Shown: in pieces, positions 6,139-12,740 of the stretch
Layout of the letters: every line of letters begins with the position of its first letter
How positions within the stretch are numbered: the stretch's first letter is position 1
Source of the DNA: Chloroflexota bacterium
GTDB taxonomy: Bacteria > Chloroflexota > Anaerolineae > Aggregatilineales > Phototrophicaceae
DNA: 16,511 bases
Assembly: GCA_003242205.1 (NCBI GenBank)
Contig: QGUR01000075.1
Coordinates: 1 to 16,511 of the forward strand
Direction: 5' to 3'
Translations under genes and position numbers: made by a program
Notes under the pieces: model-generated
What the model was told of the DNA's origin: nothing
The model's input: only the letters and a program-made list of their open reading frames with translations
The model's database searches: none

Positions 6139-7122
6139 TTATGAAGCGTCCGCCAGCGCGCCGGGAGCTTCACCCGTGACGATGGGAAGGTCATCCCGGT
6201 TGCCCCACTCCGCCCACGAACCATCGTAGCCGCGCACGTTGTCGAAGCCCATCAGCCGCAGCAGAAAATAGACATGCGCGCCCCGCCACAGGGTATGACA
6301 GTAGGTAATCACCTCCTGATCGGGGCTTAAATTCAGTTCGTCGAGAAGCGCCTGAAGTTCGGACGCCGGCTTAAATATTTCGACATCCTCATCACGCAGT
6401 TCCTCGGCCCAGTTCGGCTCGGTCGTGTACACCACGTCACCGCCAGACAATGCATCCAGCCATGTGAACAGAACCGCGCCCGGAATATGGCCGCCGCGCG
6501 CCGCCAGCCGGATTTCGCCGGTGTATTCCCCCGGCGACCGCGCATCGACAATCGCCAGGTCTGGCTCGCCAAGCCGGCTGAGCAGTTCTTCAGCGTCGAT
6601 CAGCCTGTCGGAGCGCAGTTCAATGATGTAGTCAGTGGGCTGCACATCGGGAACAACGCCGGTCGTTTCATAACCCGCTTTCACCCAGGCATTCCAGCCG
6701 CCGTTCACAATCCGCACATCCGGATGGCCGACCAGTTCCAGCGTCCAGAACAGGCGAGCGCTGTTCATCATGCCGAGGTCATCATAAATCACAACCGTTC
6801 GCTCGCGAGTCAGGCCGATGGCGCTCAGGACAGCGGTAACTTCTTCCTCGTCGAATTCCATGGCAACGCCGTCAATCGTCGAAGAAATCGCATCGACCGG
6901 CACGTTAACCGCGCCAGGAACATGCGCCTGCCGGTAGGCCGACGGCGACCGCATATCCACGATCAGCACCGCCGGATCGTCGAGACGGGCATGCAACCAA
7001 CCGACATCGACTAGCAGATGGGCATTTGGATAGGCCCCGGCTTCCGGCGTCGCCTCCTGCGCCAGCGCGCCGGGCGCGACAAGAAGCGTCAGCCAGAACA
7101 GGAACAAAGGCAGCGTTTTCAT
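6139..7122 (-). CDS. Exported tandem-rhodanese sulfurtransferase
   Basis: This is a 327-residue thiosulfate/3-mercaptopyruvate sulfurtransferase type protein, which moves a sulfane sulfur via a cysteine persulfide. A signal peptide, MKTLPLFLFWLTLLVAPGALA, with a cut likely after residue 21, sends it out of the cytoplasm. The mature start QEATPEAG is a typical low-complexity linker. The N-terminal rhodanese domain (about 33-155) has DMRSPSAYRQAHVPGAVNVP but Asp114 where a catalytic Cys would be, as in the inactive half of this family. The C-terminal domain (about 170-315) has DARSPGEYTG, GHIPGAV and the active loop C275-H-T-L-W-R280. The loop is not the CG-S-G-V type of mercaptopyruvate enzymes, so the donor is uncertain. 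The gene is divergent from 7469 and has a likely promoter at 7348-7376. Confidence 0.9.
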   Translation of the reverse strand: MKTLPLFLFWLTLLVAPGALAQEATPEAGAYPNAHLLVDVGWLHARLDDPAVLIVDMRSPSAYRQAHVPGAVNVPVDAISSTIDGVAMEFDEEEVTAVLSAIGLTRERTVVIYDDLGMMNSARLFWTLELVGHPDVRIVNGGWNAWVKAGYETTGVVPDVQPTDYIIELRSDRLIDAEELLSRLGEPDLAIVDARSPGEYTGEIRLAARGGHIPGAVLFTWLDALSGGDVVYTTEPNWAEELRDEDVEIFKPASELQALLDELNLSPDQEVITYCHTLWRGAHVYFLLRLMGFDNVRGYDGSWAEWGNRDDLPIVTGEAPGALADAS

Positions 7123-7347
7123 GGCAACGCGCTTTCCACTCGATTCTCACTTCACCACAGGCATACACGCACAGTCTCTATTGCCACATTGTATCGTTCT
7201 CAAGCACGCTTGCGCCGCCGGCCCGTCCCTTTTAGCCGCGACCGGAATTTGCACTACCTGTCGATAAGTTCCGGCAATTCGACGGCCAATGCGGACACCA
7301 CCCCGTTTCACCCGCTGAAGATGAGCATTTACGAAATTATAGATGTA

Positions 7348-7376
7348 ATTATATGAGAGATACGCTACACTGACAT
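7348..7376 (-). promoter_or_regulatory. Likely sigma-70-type promoter for the sulfurtransferase gene
   Basis: On the minus strand ATGTCA (4/6 to the -35 consensus), a 17-base spacer and a perfect TATAAT. Transcription would start near 7340 and leave a leader of about 215 bases. The -35 box lies in the palindrome ACTGA-CA-TCAGT, so a bound protein there would block it. Confidence 0.5.
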
Positions 7377-7380
7377 CAGT
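7369..7380. repeat. 12-bp near-palindrome over the -35 box, candidate operator
   Basis: ACTGA and TCAGT are perfect 5-base arms around CA. The element covers the -35 hexamer of the leftward promoter and lies about 90 bp before the rightward small gene, so it could serve both directions. Confidence 0.4.
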
Positions 7381-7468
7381 AATGTGCTTTGTCATGTTAC
7401 TCAACCCTGCCGCTCCCGCTGATGCCTTCACACCGTTTCCAGTGGACAAGTTGGCGAAGAGGTGAGCT

Positions 7469-7720
7469 ATGGTTCAGGCAAGCCGCGACAACCTTCTCGA
7501 ACAGGCAGTCCGGCGCATCGCGTGCCCGCACTGTGCCATCGGCGTCGTTTGCCAGCCGGAACGCGAGTATGCGGGCAACTACGCGCTGCTCCCACTGCAT
7601 CTGACCGAGAAAGCTACGACCGAACCACTCGAAACTATCCGCGGAACATTTGAGGGAATGCCGGGCTTTGGCCCGTACCGATCTATTGAGAAAGGACAGC
7701 AACAATGGCTAACAAACTAG
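7469..7720 (+). CDS. Small hypothetical protein with CPHC motif, upstream of the DJ-1 family gene
   Basis: This is an 83-residue protein of unknown family. The only clear motif is C19-P-H-C22 followed by C28, which could bind metal or act as a redox pair. There is no signal peptide or membrane segment. Codon use resembles its neighbours, with many third-position G/C and acidic first-position codons. A GAGGTGA ribosome site precedes the ATG by a few bases. It overlaps the start of the DJ-1 family gene by 16 bases in another frame, which suggests a coupled pair. An opposite-strand frame covers the same stretch but lacks such support. Existence is probable, not certain. Confidence 0.5.
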   Translation: MVQASRDNLLEQAVRRIACPHCAIGVVCQPEREYAGNYALLPLHLTEKATTEPLETIRGTFEGMPGFGPYRSIEKGQQQWLTN

Positions 7721-8268
7721 AGGGCAAAAAAGTCGCCATCCTGGTCGAACATGGTTTTGAACAGGTGGAACTGACCGAGCCGAAGAAAGCGCTGGAACAG
7801 GCAGGCGCGACAACGCACATCATCTCCTCGCATGACCGTGTCAAAGGCTGGGATCGCAAAAACTGGGGCCAGGAGTTTTCTGTCGACATCAAACTCGAAG
7901 CGGCCAACCCGGCGGACTATGACGCTCTGGTTCTCCCCGGCGGCGTCATGAACCCGGACAAGCTGCGGATGAACGAAACCGCCGTGCGCTTCGTGCGCGC
8001 CTTCTTTGACGCGGGCAAGCCGGTCGCCGCGATCTGCCACGGCCCATGGACGCTGATCGATGCCGGTGTCGTTCAGGGACGCACGCTGACCTCATATCCA
8101 TCTCTCAAGGCAGATCTGCAAAACGCGGGCGCGAGGTGGGTTGACCGCGAAGTCGTCGTCGATAACGGGCTGGTCACCAGCCGCAACATCGACGACATCC
8201 CGGCCTTCAACGAAAAGATGATCGAGGAAATCGGCGAAGGCATCCACGCGGGGCAGAGCGCGCGCTAA
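7705..8268 (+). CDS. DJ-1/PfpI family protein (general stress protein 18-like)
   Basis: This is a 187-residue single-domain member of the class I glutamine-amidotransferase-like fold, close in pattern to the YfkM/YraA/YhbO group. The nucleophile elbow is A-I-C111-H112-G-P-W, and the conserved acidic residue is Glu15 in LVEHGFEQVELTEP. LVLPGG (75-80), the LTSYPSLKADLQNAGARWVD stretch (128-147) and LVTSRNIDDIPAFN complete the family signature. Members are linked to protein deglycation or chaperone activity and to stress survival, and some are proteases; which applies here is not visible. The ATG has AAAGGA eight bases upstream. The gene starts inside the end of the small CPHC gene. Cytoplasmic, with no signal peptide. 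Confidence 0.92.
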   Translation: MANKLEGKKVAILVEHGFEQVELTEPKKALEQAGATTHIISSHDRVKGWDRKNWGQEFSVDIKLEAANPADYDALVLPGGVMNPDKLRMNETAVRFVRAFFDAGKPVAAICHGPWTLIDAGVVQGRTLTSYPSLKADLQNAGARWVDREVVVDNGLVTSRNIDDIPAFNEKMIEEIGEGIHAGQSAR

Positions 8269-8285
8269 GCGCCTCGTTCGCAAGC

Positions 8286-8309
8286 AGGGTCACGCCGGAG
8301 CGTGGCCCT
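8286..8309 (+). promoter_or_regulatory. Intercistronic stem-loop between the DJ-1 family and DUF2231-Rieske genes
   Basis: AGGGUCACGC and GCGUGGCCCU pair over 10 bases with one wobble around a CGGA loop, 17 bases after the DJ-1 family stop. There is no U tract, so transcription probably continues into the next gene and the hairpin may set message stability. Confidence 0.5.
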
Positions 8310-8337
8310 CGCGCTTCATCACGTCCGCAACGTGCCG

Positions 8338-8343
8338 AAGGAG
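8338..8343 (+). promoter_or_regulatory. Ribosome binding site fixing the DUF2231-Rieske start
   Basis: AAGGAG six bases before the ATG at 8350. The frame is open from 8302, but the 16 extra codons have no ribosome site and overlap the stem-loop. Confidence 0.65.
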
Positions 8344-8349
8344 ACAGTT

Positions 8350-9252
8350 ATGCCAGCGCGAGTTGTTTATACCGACGAGGTCGTGAACACCGCCATCGCA
8401 CGGATTCCCGTTCTGAGAAAAGCCGGCGCTGAAATCAGGCACACGGTACATTCCGCGGTCATGAAAACCGGCCCGGTCGGGCGGTTCGTGGCCGATCTGT
8501 TGCACGGCACATGGCTCGGACACCCGTTGCATCCGGTACTGACCGATATCACGATCGGCGCATGGTTCTTCGGTAGCGTCTTCGATCTGCTGGCCGCGGC
8601 TACAGGTCTGCGCCGGCACCGGGAAGCGGCGGACAGGCTCATGGAAATCGGCGCAATGTCTGCCGTGCCAACAGCACTGGCCGGGCTGACGGACTATTCA
8701 ACCATCAAGCAGGAAGCCGTTGAGCATGGCGCAGCCCATGCCCTGCTCAATTCGCTGGCGCTTACACTGTATCTTGGATCGATCCGGGCGCGGCACACGC
8801 GCAACCGGACGCTCGGCCTGATCCTGTCCGGCATCGGCCTCCAGATGATGCTGATTTCCGCGTGGCTGGGCGGTGAACTGGTCTACAAACACCGGATAGG
8901 CGTGCGGCACGGGCAGCGCAGTGGCAAACTTGACCATTGGACATCCGTCATCCGCGCGGACGAACTGCTGGAAAGCCAGCCCGTTCGCGTCGACGTCGAC
9001 GAAATGCCGGTCATGCTCGTCCGCCGCTACGACCAGATATACGCCATTGGCGCGACCTGCGCGCACGCAGGCGGGCCGTTGGAACAGGGCAAGCTGGTGG
9101 ATCACTGCATTCAATGCCCCTGGCACGACTCGGTCTACGATTTACGAACCGGAGGTCGTGTCCACGGGCCGACGACCTACAACCAGCCTCACTTCCGCAC
9201 TCAGGTGGTTAACGGCTGGGTTCAGATTCGGGCGGCAGAAATCAACGACTAA
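8350..9252 (+). CDS. DUF2231 membrane domain fused to a Rieske [2Fe-2S] domain
   Basis: This is a 300-residue, two-part redox membrane protein. Residues 50-185 are a DUF2231-type domain with about four hydrophobic segments (65-86, 100-115, 130-146, 155-175) and the histidine motif HGTWLGHPLHPVLTD (H52, H58, H61). Residues 195-297 are a Rieske domain with C237-A-H239 and C256-P-W-H259, 16 residues apart, giving the full ligand set. No signal peptide is seen, so the Rieske part probably faces the cytoplasm after the last helix. The electron partner is unknown; the histidines could bind heme or metal, but that is a guess. The start is fixed by AAGGAG. A clear terminator follows, so the gene ends the small rightward cluster that begins at 7469. 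Confidence 0.9.
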   Translation: MPARVVYTDEVVNTAIARIPVLRKAGAEIRHTVHSAVMKTGPVGRFVADLLHGTWLGHPLHPVLTDITIGAWFFGSVFDLLAAATGLRRHREAADRLMEIGAMSAVPTALAGLTDYSTIKQEAVEHGAAHALLNSLALTLYLGSIRARHTRNRTLGLILSGIGLQMMLISAWLGGELVYKHRIGVRHGQRSGKLDHWTSVIRADELLESQPVRVDVDEMPVMLVRRYDQIYAIGATCAHAGGPLEQGKLVDHCIQCPWHDSVYDLRTGGRVHGPTTYNQPHFRTQVVNGWVQIRAAEIND

Positions 9253-9278
9253 CATCGGAAACCACTGGACTTTTTCGA

Positions 9279-9311
9279 TCCCTCGCCAGAACAAGGCGGG
9301 GGAGTTTTTTT
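9279..9311 (+). terminator. Rho-independent terminator after the DUF2231-Rieske gene
   Basis: TCCCTCGCC and GGCGGGGGA pair over nine bases (one U-G) around a 7-base AGAACAA loop. A G and a run of seven T (9305-9311) follow. This is the textbook form and separates the gene from the mrp operon. Confidence 0.9.
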
Positions 9312-9338
9312 GCCTGAGCGCGGTTTTCCACCTAAAAT
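9310..9338 (+). promoter_or_regulatory. Candidate promoter for the mrp operon
   Basis: TTGCCT, a 17-base spacer and TAAAAT give 4/6 and 5/6 matches to the sigma-70 boxes. The -35 box sits on the tail of the terminator. Transcription would begin near 9345, leaving a leader of about 210 bases that holds the GGTCACC repeat. A second possible -35 (TTGACC, 9402-9407) has no good -10 at the right distance. The 9312-9553 gap holds no gene that I can support. Confidence 0.4.
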
Positions 9339-9414
9339 ATGCCTCTGTTCGTCCTGTAAATTTGATGCAACGATCCTTTTTTCTCGCGAAATATCGCATT
9401 TTTGACCGGCATCT

Positions 9415-9443
9415 GGTCACCACACGATAGCGCTCTGGTGACC
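9415..9443. repeat. Inverted repeat upstream of mrpA, candidate operator
   Basis: GGTCACC (9415-9421) and GGTGACC (9437-9443) are perfect 7-base reverse complements, 22 bases centre to centre, about two helix turns. The spacing suits a dimeric DNA-binding protein, and the place suits control of the antiporter operon. It could also fold in the leader RNA. Confidence 0.45.
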
Positions 9444-9540
9444 CAATTACCAGTTAGCAGATCGTTGGACGAACCCGGAGCAGGCACAGGGCAGCGCCAC
9501 CTCATCGTGGTCCGGCCCCTGTCCCCACCATAGATTATCA

Positions 9541-9546
9541 GAAGGA
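9541..9546 (+). promoter_or_regulatory. Ribosome binding site fixing the mrpA start
   Basis: GAAGGA seven bases before the ATG at 9554. A TTG two codons earlier (9548) is nearly on top of the site and is the poorer start. Confidence 0.6.
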
Positions 9547-9553
9547 ATTGTGC

Positions 9554-11959
9554 ATGCCCCTTTTGCTGGTCGTATTTGCCCCGGCAATTGCCGCACTTCT
9601 GGTCGGGCTGTTACCCAGAAATCGCCTTTCTCGCTGGGTTATCGGAGTCCCGGCGCTCCTGTTTGTTTTTCTTGTCGGACAATTGTCAGCCACCGAGCCG
9701 CTGAGCGTTGATATACCGTGGGCAACCTCGCTCGGTGTAACGCTTGCGCTTCAGCTCGATGGACTTGCGCTGGCGTTTGCGCTGGTGGTTACGGGCATCG
9801 GCACGCTCGTCCTGCTCTACGCCGGCAGTTACTTCGGCGACGACCGTGCCTATGTACGCTTCAGCGGTATCACCTTGCTCTTTATGGCGGCGATGCTCGG
9901 CATCGTCCTCAGCCGCAACCTGCTCCTGATCTTCGTCTTCTGGGAAATCACGAGCATCACATCGTACCTGCTGATCGGCTTCAACAACGAAAGCGTGGAA
10001 GCGCGAAACGGCGCGCGTCAGGCCCTACTCGTCACTGCTGCGGGCGGGCTGGCGCTGCTGGCAGGGATCATCCTGATCGGGCAGGTCGCCGGCACGTACA
10101 ACATCGACCAGTTGTTGGCGACGCCCAACGTCCTACGCGACAGCTCGCTCTACGCCCCTATCCTGCTGCTCGTACTGGCAGGCGCGTTCACCAAGAGCGC
10201 GCAGTGGCCGTTTCACTTCTGGCTTCCGGGCGCGATGGCCGCGCCGACGCCCGCCAGCACCTACCTACATTCCGCCACCATGGTCAAAGCCGGCGTCTTT
10301 TTGCTGGCCCGGCTTAGCCCGCTCCTGAGCGGCACCGACCTGTGGCTCGGCCTGCTTGGCGGGTTTGGCCTGTTCACCTTCGTCTATGCCGGACTGTTCG
10401 CTCTGAAACAAACCGACCTGAAAGCCATCCTCGCTTACAGCACGGTAAGCTGGCTGGGCGCTCTCGTTGCGGTCCAGGCCCCCGGAACGCAGTTGGGCGC
10501 AATTGCCCTGATCGTCGGCGTGTTAGCCCATGCGCTCTACAAGGGCGCGCTGTTTCTGGTCGCCGGGAGTATCGACCACGAGACAGGCACGCGGGACATA
10601 CGGCTTCTCGGCGCTCTGGCCCGCCCCATGCCGCTGACTTTTGCAGGCGCGCTCATCGCGGCGGCGAGCATGGCCGGTATTCCCCCGCTGATGGGCTTTC
10701 TGAGCAAAGAGACATTTCTGGTCACTGCGCTCGACGAAGCGTTACGCGCGCCGTGGAACACGATTTTCCCCGCCGCTGCGGTCATCGGTTCTATTCTCAC
10801 CGTGACCATCGCTATTCGCGTTCTGTGGGATACCTTTATCGCTAACCGCCAGGGAGAACTGCCCAAACACCCGCATGAAGCGCCATGGCCTATGTGGATC
10901 GGCCCGCTGGTGTTAGGCGCAACGGCGATTCTCCTGCCGCTGGCCCTCACGCTCGTGCTTGATTCGCTGGTAAGCACGGGAACTTCGAGCATTCTGGGCC
11001 AGCCAACTGAAGTCCATCTCCACCTGTTCGAGGGCATCAACACGCCGCTGATTCTGAGCACAATCGCCATCGCTGCCGGTCTACTGCTCTTTGCCTTCCG
11101 CCGGCCTTTGCTGCGCGGCATGGCCGGACTGCCCGAAGGCAACCCGTCAGCGATTTTCAGGTGGTCGGTGGAGACTGCGCTCCCCGGCGTCGCGGAAGGC
11201 CTGACACGTCGCCTGCAAAATGGTCGCCTGCGTGTCTACTTGCTAACCGTGATGGGCTTTCTGCTTGTGATGGTCATCAGCGCGATTGCGCTGGCGCAGG
11301 TCGATATCATTGATGAAGCCGTGCTGGCCGGTTTTGACCCGCTGGCGGCATTCATCTGTGTGCTGATCATGATCGGAGCCATCGTTGGCACCATCGTCCC
11401 CACGCGGCTGAGCACGGTGGTCATCCTCGGCATCGAAGGCGCGCTTATTGCGTTACTGTTCGCGATATTTGGCGCGCCCGATCTTGCCTTCACGCAGCTT
11501 ATGATCGAAGTAATCACGCTGTCGCTATTCGTGCTGGCATTCCACTTCCTGCCGGACACGTTCAGATATCGCCGTCCCAATCTACGGCGCGCGATTGACG
11601 TGCTGTTCGCCGTCGCGCTGGGCGTGATGATCACCCTGCTGCCGCTGGTAACGATTGCTAACCGCGTCGCTCCGTCGACCAGTAGCTGGTATATCGAAAA
11701 CTCAGTCCCCGAAGGACAGGGGCATAACGTCGTCAACGTCATTCTCGTAGACTTCCGCGGCATGGACACGCAGGGCGAGATCATCGTGCTAACCATTGCC
11801 GGCATGGGCGTCGTCGCGCTGCTGCGGCTGAGGCCATCGGCCCAGCCACGCGGCCGTCACATACCCACCGGGTCAGAAACGCCTGTCCATGATCCGGATG
11901 GAGAGAGCGAACGTTCATCATCATCCACGACGGAAGAGCAACTGGCTGAGCAAACCTGA
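9554..11959 (+). CDS. mrpA: Na+/H+ antiporter subunit MrpA (MnhA)
   Basis: This is the largest subunit of the multisubunit Mrp antiporter, 801 residues, the normal length for full MrpA. Residues 1-500 are a NuoL/ND5-like proton-channel module: the FVFWEITSITSYLLIGFN helix with E131, AFTKSAQWPFHFWLPGAMAA with K214 and H221, and PTPASTYLHSATMVKAGVFL with K245. Residues about 595-665 form the DUF4040/MbhD-like part with the hallmark GAPDLAFTQLMIEVITL. Residues 680-770 resemble the MbhE-like end, with NVILVDFRGMDTQGEI. The last 40 residues are a polar, Ser-rich cytoplasmic tail. It works in the membrane with all other Mrp subunits. The stop overlaps the mrpB start by one base. Start ATG chosen by the GAAGGA site. 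Confidence 0.96.
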   Translation: MPLLLVVFAPAIAALLVGLLPRNRLSRWVIGVPALLFVFLVGQLSATEPLSVDIPWATSLGVTLALQLDGLALAFALVVTGIGTLVLLYAGSYFGDDRAYVRFSGITLLFMAAMLGIVLSRNLLLIFVFWEITSITSYLLIGFNNESVEARNGARQALLVTAAGGLALLAGIILIGQVAGTYNIDQLLATPNVLRDSSLYAPILLLVLAGAFTKSAQWPFHFWLPGAMAAPTPASTYLHSATMVKAGVFLLARLSPLLSGTDLWLGLLGGFGLFTFVYAGLFALKQTDLKAILAYSTVSWLGALVAVQAPGTQLGAIALIVGVLAHALYKGALFLVAGSIDHETGTRDIRLLGALARPMPLTFAGALIAAASMAGIPPLMGFLSKETFLVTALDEALRAPWNTIFPAAAVIGSILTVTIAIRVLWDTFIANRQGELPKHPHEAPWPMWIGPLVLGATAILLPLALTLVLDSLVSTGTSSILGQPTEVHLHLFEGINTPLILSTIAIAAGLLLFAFRRPLLRGMAGLPEGNPSAIFRWSVETALPGVAEGLTRRLQNGRLRVYLLTVMGFLLVMVISAIALAQVDIIDEAVLAGFDPLAAFICVLIMIGAIVGTIVPTRLSTVVILGIEGALIALLFAIFGAPDLAFTQLMIEVITLSLFVLAFHFLPDTFRYRRPNLRRAIDVLFAVALGVMITLLPLVTIANRVAPSTSSWYIENSVPEGQGHNVVNVILVDFRGMDTQGEIIVLTIAGMGVVALLRLRPSAQPRGRHIPTGSETPVHDPDGESERSSSSTTEEQLAEQT

Positions 11960-12393
11960 TGACCGATTCCCTTTTCCTACGCTTTGTAGCGCGGGTCATG
12001 ATGCCTGTGCTACTCCTGTTCTCGATTTTTCTGTTGTTGCGCGGACACAATCAGCCCGGTGGCGGCTTCGTCGGCGGGCTTGTGGCCTCTGGCACCATTC
12101 TCCTGATGACGCTGGCTTATGGGCCGGATGAACTGCGGCGGCGGCTCCGCATCGATTTTCTACGCACAATGTTCGCTGGCGTGCTGCTCGCTGCGGTATC
12201 AGGCATGCTTGGCCTGCTTGCCGGAGGGCCATTTCAGGACGCGCTCTGGGCCAAGCCGCTGATTCAGGGACTTGGACGCCTCGAACTCGGCACGCCGGTA
12301 CTTTTTGATATCGGCGTCTATATCGTCGTGCTGTCCGTAACGGCGAGCATCGTCATGGCTATGGCCGAAGAAGGCGAAAAGGACGATCAGTAA
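11959..12393 (+). CDS. mrpB: Na+/H+ antiporter subunit MrpB (MnhB)
   Basis: This is a 144-residue membrane subunit with the MnhB signature. The first helix (11-27) leads into RGHNQPGGGFVGGLVASGTILL, the conserved GGGF-containing turn of this family. Two more helices lie at about 70-90 and 110-134, and DIGVYIVVLSVTASIV is typical of the last one. The acidic tail EEGEKDDQ is cytoplasmic by inference. It shares one base with the mrpA stop and one base with the mrpC start, so it is translated in a coupled series. Confidence 0.95.
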   Translation: MTDSLFLRFVARVMMPVLLLFSIFLLLRGHNQPGGGFVGGLVASGTILLMTLAYGPDELRRRLRIDFLRTMFAGVLLAAVSGMLGLLAGGPFQDALWAKPLIQGLGRLELGTPVLFDIGVYIVVLSVTASIVMAMAEEGEKDDQ

Positions 12394-12737
12394 TGCTGTT
12401 GATCTTTGCCATCACCGTCGGCGTCATCCTCGCCTGCGCGTTCTATCTCATGCTGCGGCGCAGTATCGTGCGGCTGATCGTTGGACTGGCGCTCATGACC
12501 TATGGTGTTAACCTGCTGATCTTCTCGCTTGGCGACCTGACGAAGCGCGGCGCACCGATCATCGATGAGACGCCGGTAGAAAACATGGCTGACCCGTTGC
12601 CACAAGCCCTGATCTTGACCGCAATTGTCATCAGCTTCGGCGTGCTGGCGTTCACGATGGCGCTAGGCTATCGCGCCAGTCAGGTGATCGAAGGTGATGA
12701 TCTGGACACGCTGCGCGCCGTCGATACAGATGAGTAG
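12393..12737 (+). CDS. mrpC: Na+/H+ antiporter subunit MrpC (MnhC, NuoK-like)
   Basis: This is a 114-residue, three-helix subunit homologous to NuoK of complex I. Helix one (2-20) is followed by RRSIVRLIVGLALMTYGVNLLIF and, after a loop, the hallmark DPLPQALILTAIVISFGVLAFT. In NuoK and MrpC this region carries residues of the lateral ion path. The start ATG overlaps the mrpB stop (TAATG). A polar tail rich in Asp follows the last helix. Confidence 0.95.
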   Translation: MLLIFAITVGVILACAFYLMLRRSIVRLIVGLALMTYGVNLLIFSLGDLTKRGAPIIDETPVENMADPLPQALILTAIVISFGVLAFTMALGYRASQVIEGDDLDTLRAVDTDE

Positions 12738-12740
12738 TCA

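Larger units (their letters stand above)
7123..7468. promoter_or_regulatory. Divergent intergenic region between sulfurtransferase and CPHC/DJ-1 genes
   Basis: These 346 bp hold no supported gene. The AT-rich part (7321-7400) carries a minus-strand promoter, a 12-bp near-palindrome and a second TATAAT on the minus strand (7336-7341). The remainder, about 200 bp, would be a long 5' leader of the sulfurtransferase transcript. In it a small repeat, CAAGC-AC-GCTTG (7201-7212), is visible, but no riboswitch that I recognise. I found no good plus-strand promoter for the gene at 7469. Confidence 0.5.

Noticed and set aside
6487..7014. 175-codon open frame on the plus strand opposite the sulfurtransferase
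   Set aside because: Antisense to a gene with clear rhodanese domains; no ribosome site or recognisable protein.
7201..7212. CAAGC-AC-GCTTG as a regulatory site
   Set aside because: Arms of five bases only, in GC-rich leader sequence; expected by chance at this length.
7397..7705. 102-codon open frame on the minus strand over the small CPHC gene
   Set aside because: It crosses the divergent regulatory region and lacks a ribosome site. The plus-strand frame has better codon use and a link to the next gene.
9548..9556. TTG at 9548 as the start of mrpA
   Set aside because: It is only one base from the GAAGGA site, whereas the ATG at 9554 has proper spacing and gives the usual MrpA N-terminus.
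10537..11142. 201-codon open frame on the minus strand inside mrpA
   Set aside because: It mirrors the hydrophobic codons of mrpA; the protein is Ser/Arg-rich noise.
11236..11805. 189-codon open frame on the minus strand inside mrpA
   Set aside because: Same reason; Ser/Thr/Met-rich shadow of membrane-helix codons.
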